A DNA stretch of 64,000 nucleotides from Allodiplogaster sudhausi (lineage: Eukaryota; Nematoda; Chromadorea; Rhabditida; Diplogasteridae). Of this stretch, positions 12,801-22,546 are shown one piece after another; positions within the stretch are counted from its first letter, which is position 1, and every line of letters begins with the position of its first letter. Made by a program: the position numbers and the translations under genes. A model generated the notes under the pieces. The model ran no database searches. It was not told the DNA's origin and saw only the letters and a program-made list of their open reading frames with translations. The stretch spans positions 938,501-1,002,500 of the forward strand of contig CALZFC010000092.1 of the NCBI GenBank assembly GCA_945643635.1, in the 5' to 3' direction.

Positions 12801-15800
12801 TCTCTATAAAATGTAATTGAACACACATGCCAGCCCCTTCCTTTCGAACGAGAGTTGAGCTGTTGCCGTTGAACTTGGCAGTTAGGATGACATCTTCTTT
12901 AATCGGAGTCTTGTCTTTCAATCTGTTCTGTGTATCAAATGATCTGCAAGAAAATACATTAGCGATATAAGGATCTAGGGAAATAGGACCAATTAAAGTT
13001 TAACTGAAAAACCGACGTGAACACCCAGACACGTGAAGCTCTGTGAAAGATAACAAGATTGCCATCGATATCAAACGTTAAGCCTGAAATAATTCCATTC
13101 AACTCCCATGTCTGCATTTATAAGATATTCAGTTAAACAAATTCCCAAGAAGTTAGAAAACTAGCGAGAACTCACCCGAAACTTGTCCCAATTTGAGGTC
13201 ACCAATCCGTTCAACTTTCGCTTCCTCAACGAAGCCAAATGGAACGGAACTTTGGTGGGCGTGGTGCTCCAACTCAGGCCTTTAAATAGCGATTTATTTA
13301 AGACAGTCTAAAAGCAGAAAAAGGAGAAACCTGGCTGGCAACATATCAGTGCCTGCTCTGGGGTAGTCGTCCATATCACTGAGGCTGCTTCTCCCCGAAC
13401 AGACCGCACCGTACGGGAAGGGATTCGGATCGTCAGCCGACCAGTAGAACATCATGTAGAAGTTGCACATTTCATTCACTCCCATATGTCTCAAACAATA
13501 TCTTCCATGACAGCCTAATAAATTGTCTCTCATTGAATATCATCACCAAAAAGAAAAAAAGTGACCGGTTGTGTCAACAGCTTTGGCTAACACATTATTA
13601 TTGTTGTACATATTGTTATGACACGATCCAACTATATTTGTATGAAGAAGCAAGAAGACCAACCCCATAGGAACGGGTACGTCCTTGTCTGAAGAGTCGA
13701 AGCGACAAGTTCCAGCAAGAAGATCTCCCTTTTTAATTTCCAACTTCTTGTCGATTTTCTCGAAAAGCTGAAGGAGAACAATGACTTTTACCCCTTCCAC
13801 GAAATGAAATGAATATAACCTGAGGCCACTGCGGGTTTCTCCTCCCAATCATATTCCACTGTCCTTCGCGCTTAAAGAAAGCAGAGACGAGACGGCCCAT
13901 CAAATGAGTGTGGGTCCGGAATGCGAATGGGTGAATCACCGTATCCGAGCTAAAATATATTTTTTTAAGTGAGTCTCATCATCTAAATTTACAATGATAA
14001 AAATGCAAAAAAGGCTTAAGTTATCTACCAATCACTAACTTATAGATACACGACATGTTGTCTTGGAACTGAGGCATTCGTGGAGGGATGGGCTGCCCCG
14101 TGACCATGAGCATCACAGCAGCCAGATTTGGAGGTTGCTCCTCAGTCAACACGAGAGTCACTCCAGAATAGTCCTTCAGACTTCCAGCAAACGGATTAGC
14201 GTAATGTACCTGGAAGGAGCACATTTGGATATCAAGGTATTGACAACAAGAATAAATGAGTGATCAGAATAAAATGGGCAATTGTTTACACACCTGCAGT
14301 ACAATGTATTTGATGTCGGATGTATCACCCACGGCAAATGCAACGCCCTCAGGAAGATAAAGACTCGGAGCTGAAACCTTTCACTTCAGCTCAAATTTTT
14401 TTAACAAATTAAAAGAACAGAATGCGTGACAAATCTACGTTTATTTGACAACGCCCTGGACAATTGTAAGAGAAAAACGAAGGAAAATCTAACCATTCCT
14501 AGCCCAGGCATAGAGAATGTGAGTTGATCCGCTCCCGCAGGTCGCCCCTCCTTTCCAAAACTTTGCTTTCTGAGCTGGTTCTGTGCAACCATATAACAAG
14601 ATATGATGAACTCTATCCGCGTCTGCCAGCGGTTCGAAGCCAACTAAAAAAATCAGCGCTGTTGTATGTCTAGAATTCGTTTAACGGTCAGGATTTTCCC
14701 GTTTTCACAATGCAAAGATTACAAAAAGACACAAGATATTTCAATGACAATGCTCCGTGCATACCTTTCAGCTTTCAGACCAGTTTGCTGCATTCTGCGC
14801 AGCAAACTCGTCCAGAATAGAAGTTACATTCCTCCCTTGCTACCCCACAAACAATATGTCAATAAACGAACCGATATAACCGGTTGGCGCCCGCATCGTA
14901 ACCGCCACATAATCATCTTTCTCAAAGGGATAACATGTTGTACAAGCTTAATTCGGGAGTATGTCAACTGAGCAGCGGTCAATTGAGCAGCGGACAACTG
15001 AGCAGCGGTCGATTGCGCAGTGGTCAATTGCGCAGCAAGCTCTAATTGCCTTTAATTTTAACATTTTCGGTTATTGAAAAAACCAGCCTTGCTATTTTAT
15101 CGAACTTTTGACTTTTATTATAATTCGAGTAAAAATTAAATCTTAAATCTTCCAGAAAAAAAATAGATTTATTCAACAGAATGACATCTGATCTGAAATA
15201 ATCTGTCAGAAGGGAAAAGAACAATTTTACAGCTTAAAAAATTAAGGAATAGAAAGATAAAGCGTGAGAAAGTAGAGATATTTCGGCGCCCACGGTCAAC
15301 TTTTCCGAAATATTTCACGTGCGAATGTTCACTGCATAGCGCCTTGAAATGGTCCAGCTCATTTTGGCCCAAGGGCTCATCCTAACAATATGGGCTCATT
15401 CCGAATAGCGAGAAAGTTTGAGCTTTGCCTAGAAGGGCTTGTGCAAGCGAATTGCAGCTCTGTATCTGAATTACAAATTTCTAAGATGATGCGATTTTAA
15501 AACAATACACAAGCAATTTGTTCTAATTGAGTAGAAGCTTAGTTATTGGCCAGTGTTCACAGGCCAAGATGCTAACTCATATGTACAATGACCCGCAGTA
15601 CAAGTTCTTCACCCTGGGATGCATGGCCTTGACGCTTGTTCCACCGGAAGACGTTCAGAAGTATGTAAATAACATAAACAAGAAAATGTAGACAAAATTC
15701 CTCGCTGTACGGAATCCATTCCGGAATGGTCCCTTGGGCCAAAATGAGCTGGACCATTTCAAGGCGCTATGTAGTGAAAATTCGCACATGAAATATTTTG

Positions 15801-16347
15801 GAAAAGTGGGCACCCAAATATTTCTACTTTCTCACACTTTATCTTTCTATTCCTTTATTTTTTAGCTGCAAAATTGTTCCTTTCCCTTCTGACAGATTAG
15901 TTCAGATCAGCTGTCATTCTGTTGAATAAATCTATTTTTTTCCGGAAAACTTACGATTTAATTTGTACTCGAATTATAATAAAAGTCAAAAGTTCGACAA
16001 AATAGCAAGGCTGGTTTTTTTCAATAACCGAAAATGTTAAAATTAAAGGCAATTAGAGCTTGCTGCGCAATTGACCACTGCGCAATCGACCGCTGCTCAG
16101 TTGTCCGCTGCTCAATTGACCGCTGCTCAGTTGACATACTCCCCTTAATTCTTAATTCCACAAACATGATTTACTCAGAAAAATATAAATAAAGCTATAT
16201 GAATACCTGATCTGGAGAATATCCAATCATCTGAATCGTCCATTTCTTCGGTGTTTGTGGCTTTCTCCTAACCGAACCGCCACCTACCAAGTCAGATACG
16301 AAAAGTGCAATCGCTAGTGGCAGAAGGCTTCGCAATCGGACACGCAT
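9849..16347 (-). CDS. PAM: Bifunctional peptidylglycine alpha-amidating monooxygenase (PHM + PAL, membrane-anchored)
   Basis: Converts glycine-extended neuropeptide precursors to amidated peptides in the secretory pathway. Exons: 16347-16207 (signal peptide [16 protein letters not shown]), 14920-14872, 14643-14494, 14370-14294, 14209-14040, 13949-13820, 13767-13664, 13489-13331, about 13270-13175, 13090-13020, 12950-12830, 12705-12600, about 12480-12300, 12240-12110, then about 12055-11390, 11080-10860 and 9915-9849. The PHM domain has the CuA ligands VHH and QVHY (the His-Tyr split by an intron) and the CuB ligands HTH and NEMCN. The PAL domain shows the NHL-type repeats FYMPHGIY, GYCNARVV, FIPHDI and VADRENGR. 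A hydrophobic helix (VPLSFVLFCVIVAGIVLSGLYV) and an acidic tail ending SSDDESDG follow. Two disulfide pairs usual in PHM appear absent. Enzyme identity is firm; the middle PAL exon borders are approximate. Confidence 0.92.
14872..14920 (-). other. 49-nt micro-exon of the PHM domain
   Basis: Bounded by CCCTTTGAG and ATCG/GTTCG, it reads KDDYVAVTMRAPTGYI and joins in phase to the exon starting VGFEPLADADRVHH. It fills exactly the family position between the first PHM strand (IQMIGYSPDQ) and the copper-site exon. The family motif here is usually DTYFCMSM; the cysteine is replaced. Its acceptor is only about 33 bases from the end of the foldback transposon. Confidence 0.75.
14947..16151. mobile_element. 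Foldback/long-TIR DNA transposon with 8-bp target duplication
   Basis: The element spans 14955-16143 (about 1.19 kb) and is flanked by perfect copies of CTTAATTC at 14947-14954 and 16144-16151. Its ends are GGGAGTATGTC and the reverse complement. The arms, about 14955-15383 and 15725-16143, are near-identical inverted repeats of roughly 420 bp. They begin with five copies of a 15-bp unit of the form CAATTGAGCAGCGGT. The unique centre (about 15384-15724) holds no full transposase but has one exon-like open segment on the plus strand. Long TIRs and an 8-bp duplication fit a Mutator-like or foldback element; a hAT or Merlin origin is not excluded. It lies in the first coding intron of the PAM gene. 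Confidence 0.88.
15567..15669 (+). pseudogene. Exon-like transposase fragment inside the foldback element
   Basis: After TTCACAG an open frame reads AKMLTHMYNDPQYKFF, then TLGCMALTLVPPEDVQ, and ends at a GTATGT donor-like site. The pattern 'D..Y.......ALALVP..DV' is reminiscent of C-terminal parts of animal Mutator-like transposases. This is recognition from memory, not an alignment. It could equally be a captured host exon. No other coding part of a transposase is in the element. Confidence 0.4.
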
Positions 16348-16350
16348 AGC

Positions 16351-17132
16351 CTGCAATTCATCTTGGGCCTTTAAATCAACATTAAACAAGAACCGACGCG
16401 TACGCATTTTAATTGTCTATTTTGCATTTTTTTAAGCTTCTACCTGAAAAACGTCTATTATGTACTAAAGTTTGGTACGTCATGAATAGTACCATCGCAG
16501 ATTCATGCGGAAGGAATATTTGTACAATCCTTGAAAGCAAATATACCACGGGGAGTTAGAGCAGTGGATTTGCCGAATTGATCAGCAAAACAAGACAAGA
16601 GATACGCAATCACTCGAAATTGCAAAAGATGCGAATTACGACCAAGGCCAGTTTACCATCACGTCATCCAAGCACCATCTAAGAGCATGTTTGGCAAACT
16701 GGGCTGAATTCTGTGAATGGCTCCTCTCATCTTGCCCGCAATCCATGGTTTATAGACAAGTTGGATAACTAAAAGTCCCACGACGAATTTTATATCTCGG
16801 TAGCAAAATGTTAAATATCACCGCGCAATATAACTAAATTCCACACCAATTATGCAAACCACGCAAACCACCTATTCGGTTTTTTTTAATTTGAAAACGT
16901 ATTTGGTTTGTTACCGCTTGAAAATTTGTTTTGTTGTTATATTATTTTGATGATCAGACATCTAAGTGGGTGGAAATCCGACTGCTAGGGAAGCGTTGAC
17001 CATGGAACCGGATGAAGAATGTGTCCGGACTAGTTTCTTTTGATCTTGCCGACGGACGCTATTCCGTTGTCGTAACGTTTTATCGCTTTTTCTCTCACTT
17101 TTAGAATAGCATCTTTTGCAGATCCTGCTGGC
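16351..17132. promoter_or_regulatory. Divergent intergenic region between PAM and the coiled-coil gene
   Basis: About 780 bases separate two ATGs that point away from each other, so both promoters are expected here. Immediately upstream of each ATG is an acceptor-like site: GAATTGCAG three bases before the PAM start codon, and TTTTGCAG eleven bases before the ATG at 17133. These fit either 5'-UTR introns or spliced-leader addition. No TATA box stands out. Confidence 0.5.
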
Positions 17133-19630
17133 ATGTCAAACATATTCAAATTGTTTAAATCTAAGAAGTCGAATAAGGAGAATCGTCAACCTTCTCCTTT
17201 GGTTCGTTACTTCGAATTATTTTTATTCTGTTTTAAAATGTATATCTTTATCTACATAACTTGATGCCTTAGAATCAAGAGTCGCTCGATAGGTCTTCAA
17301 CTCGCAGCCAAGTGGAAGGTCATGTCTACCAAGGAGACTTCAGCAGGGCTCTACGAGATCTGCCCAATCCCTATTACACATGGACAGAGCCAAAAGCAAC
17401 TCGGGTATGAATTTTCTTATTGTTCATGAATTGAGTTCAAAATTTAGCAAACTGAACTGGAATTACTTTTGAACACGGAACATACATCTGCTGTGAACTA
17501 CTTCAAATTCAAGTATAACTGGTAATTTACAGCGCTATATTGTTCGAAAATGGTAAAATTAAGCGAAAAATGTGAATTTTCATAGAAATATATGCAGAAA
17601 TATCCAGAGAGAAAAAAAGGGTGGTCCGAGGGTCCCACTAAAGTGGGAGGGTAAGACCTCCGCAGGCCTCAAAAAAAGCTTAGGTAAGCCAAAAATGTAA
17701 ATTTTTCGTAAAAACAAATAGGGTGGTTAAACCAAAAATTTGAATTTTCGGTTCTCAAAAATTGCGTGGGTAGCCCGGTTCGGACCCCCCTTTTATTCCG
17801 AAATAGCTTAATTAAAAATAGCTGAGAAATAAGCACTGATGGGTATCTTATGGTTAGAAAAATATTTTTCCTCCCACCAAACTAGGAATGCACTGGAAAG
17901 GAAGTTTTTTTTATAATGATTAAGCGGATCTTATTCTCGCAACTTGGTAATATTTCGTGCTTATCTTATTTTTACGGGTTTGTATAATATGGATGTATAG
18001 GGGCCGAGTTCGTGTCCGGGAGCGCCGATAGACTACGGTAGCCGAAGGCAGAGGAGCAGTTTCTACGGAGATGGTGCTTCGTCGACATCGAGAAGGCGGG
18101 CACGGAGTGATCTCTCCACGGTCGAAGAGTTCTCCACCACTTCTGATGGAATGCGATTCGATGGCAGCTTTGCTGCGGAAGCCGACCGCGCACTTCTCTC
18201 TAGGATAGATGAGGTCTTTTTTTTCTAGTTCTAGTTAATTTTTATTTATTTTATTATTGTATCTTCTACTTTTTCTTTTCTTTATTTCTCTTCTTTTTTC
18301 TAATTCATATTCCTCGTGTTCTCTTTTGATTAGTTTCTCATATGGTTAATGCAAGAAAACGGATTTCTGTGAGAATTGCCACGAATGAGAATAAAAAATT
18401 TTTTTAGCTCGAATCGCTGGTGGACAAGCTGCGAATGGACAGGAAAGGCTTGAGACGCAAGCTAGAAAAGTACCGCGATGACTGCAAGAGTTACGAAGAC
18501 TTCATTCGTGATTTGCAGTGGCAGGTACTCCGTTCTCTATAAGAGACTAATATCTAATTGTCGCTTTATTACCATTCCCTAGGTGGATTACCATTCTAAA
18601 GTAGCTGACAGCTACCGGCAGAAACTACGCAAAGAATCCGAGCAAGCGCGGACATTTTATCAGCTCTTTGAAGCGGAACGCGATAAGAGGGTAAGAAGGA
18701 CTTATGTTATTCAGTCTCTCTAAGATTCTGGCCATATGGAACCACTTTCAGATACTTTTTATTACAAGTAGTTGTTTGCAGGAAGAGCTCGAGGCGCGTC
18801 TGCATGGTGGAGAATATGATGAAGGAGGCGCAGAGGAACGTCTCTGCACTTCATCTGAAACTTCTCTCGATGAAGACGACGAGAATTTCAATACAGCTGA
18901 TGAAGTTTGTTTCTCCACTATTCGTTTCATTTACGATTGAATGTCTACTTTTCTACTTTATTTGACAATAAATACTATTACCGTATGCATACTAATTTCC
19001 TTGCAGTTGCACCGTTACCATGGAGGGGAGAGCAGTCAAAGCGTAACTGGCGGCGCGGATCAACAGTCGGAGCAAGTGGAGACGGCACGCGATGCGGTTG
19101 CGTCGCGTACTTCTTCGCCAATTAATAGAAACGTGGAATCGTTGTCTGCATCAGACTCTCTACTGTACTCAAGAAGAAACAGCCAACGGAGTGTCCTCTA
19201 CAAAACTCGCTATGTTGGGGTGCGTGAGGAATTTTCTAGGTTTTTTTTATATTTAGCACCGCTCCTTGTTGTTTACCAAGTATTTGTTTTTTTTTACTAA
19301 TTAAGATGTTGTTGGGTCGAGCTCGGAATGTTTTAGGACCGTGGCGGAGAAGATGTGTGGGGAGGTCGCTCGATTGCAAAAGGAAGAGTGACGAGTGGAT
19401 CTTCAGAGGACGAGACTACAATGAGACTGAGGGAGCAGCAGCTGAGGAAGAGGGGAGAAGTCGTCAAGTTCCAGCCACCGCGGCGGAAGATTCAGCCCAT
19501 GCACTTCAAGAGATTCCGCCGCCCCGAGCAGTCCGCCCTCCAGCAATTCCACTTTCTCGATGACATCGAAACGGATATCAGTGGCCTTCTTTCTTCTCCG
19601 GACCCCAACTCTTCGTCCCAAAAATCGTAA
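17133..19630 (+). CDS. Unrecognised coiled-coil protein, ~422 aa, eight phase-0 exons
   Basis: Exons: 17133-17201, 17273-17404, 18001-18213, 18408-18524, 18583-18690, 18782-18904, 19007-19219, 19337-19630 (TAA). Every exon length is a multiple of three, so all seven introns are phase 0. The protein starts MSNIFKLFKSKKSNKEN (basic), has a Ser/Arg-rich region, a helical segment LESLVDKLRMDRKGLRRKLE continuing through QVDYHSKVADSYRQKL (heptad-like), an acidic stretch SLDEDDENF, a Ser-rich region, and a basic C-terminal part with KFQPPRRKIQPMHFKRFRR. I do not recognise the family. A cytoskeletal or scaffold role would fit the composition, but this is only a guess. The gene model itself is well supported by the consistent phase and splice sites. 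Confidence 0.8.
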
Positions 19631-20146
19631 ATTGACTTTTAGCTCGTTTAAGCTTAGTTTTTTCTAAGTATATTAAGTAATTTCTTTGCAAAGAACAAAA
19701 CCTCCCCTCGACTATAATAGTCTACATTTCACGCATTTGTTTCATAATAGATGCCTTTATATAAGGCGAATAAGCCTTCCTTTTGTGATAGCCTATCTAA
19801 TCTGCCAATGTTTGCTTGGCTAATGCCCATTCACTATCCATACCTTCAGGGTAAACAATTCACTTTCCATTTCATATGTACACACCATGTACTTGTTTTG
19901 CTCATTTACTGCTGAATGCAATCAATATCTAAACATTTATTCACCCATGTAAATGTGTTGTGCAAATGTTGAAAACATGGTACGATAAAGAACTAAAAAG
20001 AAGGGAAAGTTTTGGACAGGTAAGATCTGAAAATGGCCAGTGCGGGGATTCGAAATTATGGGTAAACGCATGTTATTATAGGAGTGTCGCTTCGCCGGTT
20101 GGGTCTGTGAGAATTTGCACAATCTGAAACAGGCCAACTCTTAACT
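19631..20146. other. Convergent 3' intergenic region
   Basis: About 515 AT-rich bases lie between the plus-strand coiled-coil gene and the minus-strand EME1 gene. I see no further gene. It should hold both 3' UTRs and polyadenylation sites. Confidence 0.6.
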
Positions 20147-21089
20147 CTATACTACGGAAATGAAAGAGCACGTAGCAGCGATAGTACGAGAGCTAGGAAG
20201 AACCTTATGAGCAATGCGACTGCCGAGAGTGCGAGTTCCGTCCTGTTTGAGAGTAGCAATCTCTTTCTCTGCCTCCTCTGGGCCGACCTGGAAAGAGACT
20301 GGCTTCAATGGGGTCACGAAGATGCCCGGCAACCTTGTTGGCCCACTCGGATGCTTCGAGTGGATTCGGGAATCTCGCAACGATGGCGCGGCGGGCGACA
20401 ACTCCAATATCCACAATGGACGCAAGCATCTTCTGCCAACACTCCGCTGCGAAGTCTGGCGCGTGCGAGTTGGCCTGCAATGGAGATGAACTCAGTTAGA
20501 CTCTCATGGCCGTCTTCAATGAAGTCTGTCCATGACCTTCTCTACATCCAGACTGGTCTTGAGCCGTCGTCCCTCTCGGTTGGCGATAGCTCGGTGCATC
20601 TGGGCGATGAGCATCGCCAGCTCCTGCTGAGAATCCACTCGCAGAAGCTGCGCGTGGTGACGCTCCCAGAGCTGGGCAGACAGCAGGAAGACCTTAGAGA
20701 GGGACGACTCGGTCATGGCAACTTCTCTCGGGTTGGAAGGTGCAGACAATGACATCTTCTCAGGAACCTGCGAGTCTGGGATGCCGAGATTGCCGCGGTG
20801 GACGAGGATGACTCGGCACTTCGGATGGGAAGCAGCCGACTGCTGCTCGCGGATGACGTCATCCAGTAAGTGTCCCTTCAGCAAGGCCGGGAGCAGAGAA
20901 GACTCCGGCACAAAGAGGCACACTGGCTGGGCAGTCTAGGAAGAAGGGGAAGCGTGCAAAGTCATACGTTGACATCACACGACAGATTGAATGTGGTCTT
21001 ATGAGAAACCGGTGGGTCATTTCGTTTGCCTTCATGTGCGCATAATACTACAATTCATCCACCAGTAAAGTGAGGAGAGAGAGAAAGTT

Positions 21090-21131
<42 letters not shown>

Positions 21132-22226
21132 CAGAACAGAGACGGTAAAAGGTCGCATGAGATAACAGGGAGATAAGGAGAGACAAACCAAAGTAGATAC
21201 CATGAATTCTACTTTGCGCACTCCACCATCCGCGTCTCTCTCAGCCTCAACATGCTTCCGCCACCAGATAATCCTATTGGAGTTGTCCTCTTCCGTGGTC
21301 AGCTGCTCGGTTATTTTGCGGAGAGAGAACAGCTGGCGAAGTTCGCGTTCAAGAACATCGGAAAACAGATAAATATATAATTTTTTAAGACTCTCAAGGG
21401 CCATCAATATAAAATGGCCCAGTCAAAACACCTTTCGGTGGTCCTTACCGTATTCCTTGAGAACGCCACTGCCCACATGACAGAAAGTGTACTGCTCCCG
21501 TTTCGATTTGAGAGACGCACTCAACTCTCGTTCAATCTTCTTTCTCTCTTTCTCGTTCTGTTAAGAATGTTCAATGCTATTAAAACCGGTAAGAACGGAA
21601 AGAGCTGCTAGCCTCCATCTTAATCTTCTTTCTCCTGCGTTCTAGATTCTTCTGTTCCTTGTCCCCCGTAGTCTCTGAATTCTTCCTAGGTCTCTTCTTC
21701 GTCTTTTCCAGAGGACTGTTATTACCCGCGGACAGAGTTCGAGATGTGCTACAAATTTTAACATTTAAAACTATATTTTGCTGAAATATCTGAATGAACC
21801 TTGGCCGGCAAGGACTTCTCCTCTGCTTCTCCACAATTTCTTCAAAATCGTCGTCGGCATCAGAATCGAATATTTTCTGGATGAGCCGACTAAGCATTAA
21901 AATAAATTATTTTCAAGTATGGAAATTAATTTTCTTGTCTTTACAGTTTCGAGATGTTCGTGGACATGTGCTTATGCACACAAACATGAATGAAGGAGGC
22001 TAACCTCACTTCCCTATTATCTTTCTTTGCCTCGTCAACCAAAGAATCGGCAGTAAGAGGCAAGGGAGGACACAGTTCAGATTTGTTCTCCCGCTCTTCC
22101 ATGATGACAACCTGACGACACCTTCACATTTCTTTTCAGACAGGTTGGACTAGGTCCAACCTCTTCCCTCGGAGTTCTTGGCAGTGGAACCGGCGAGTCA
22201 TCCAAACAAATGATCTCAGCCGACAT
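20147..22226 (-). CDS. EME1: EME1-like subunit of the MUS81 structure-specific endonuclease
   Basis: The non-catalytic partner of MUS81, which cuts branched DNA at stalled forks and recombination intermediates. Exons read: 22226-22161 (MSAEIICLDDSPVPLP), 22111-22005, 21889-21800, 21748-about 21604, about 21565-21445, about 21375-21190, about 20935-20520, 20475-20300 and about 20290-20147. The order matches the family: an acidic, SUMO-interaction-like N terminus; a basic linker (KKRPRKNS, ERRRKKIK); the start of the nuclease fold (EYG ... IIWWRK, compare SITWRRK); a degenerate ERCC4 domain (ESSLLPALLKGHLLDDVIRE, VILVHRG); and a C-terminal HhH region (ANSHAPDFAAECW, VVARRAIVARFPNPLEASEW, TLGSRIAHKV). 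The ERCC4 GDxnERKxxxD motif of active nucleases is not seen, as expected for EME1. Identity is inferred from domain order and short motifs. Confidence 0.78.
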
Positions 22227-22546
22227 CCCGCACTACAAACAGGCACAGTTATCCATCCTTATCAGAGGAGATGCCTTCGTTTACAGTGAGAGCACTAAAG
22301 AATGATTAAATAAATGAGGATGAAAGGAACCAAGTGCAAGTAGACATCAACTAACCATCACAGACCAACTTTTATTTGTTTTACAGTTAATTATAACGCA
22401 TTCGTGGCAAATAGGACTTTTGTCTTGCATGAAAAGAAAACAGAATTGGCATGGGATGCCGAGGCAGTGAATATTGCTAACAAACTCAACAAAATAAGAG
22501 TAACATAACATTTAGAGATCAGTGCGAACTACAACAGGAAGAAGAC
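22227..22546. other. Short spacer between UBF-like and EME1-like genes
   Basis: About 320 bases separate the stop of the upstream UBF-like gene from the EME1-like ATG on the same strand. No gene seen. Such spacing would allow either a compact promoter or polycistronic processing. Confidence 0.5.

Noticed and set aside
17590..17700. Short hairpin TCCCACTAAAGTGGGA and nearby direct repeats considered as an ncRNA
   Set aside because: The stem is only six bases, the region is within an intron, and no tRNA or snRNA pattern fits.
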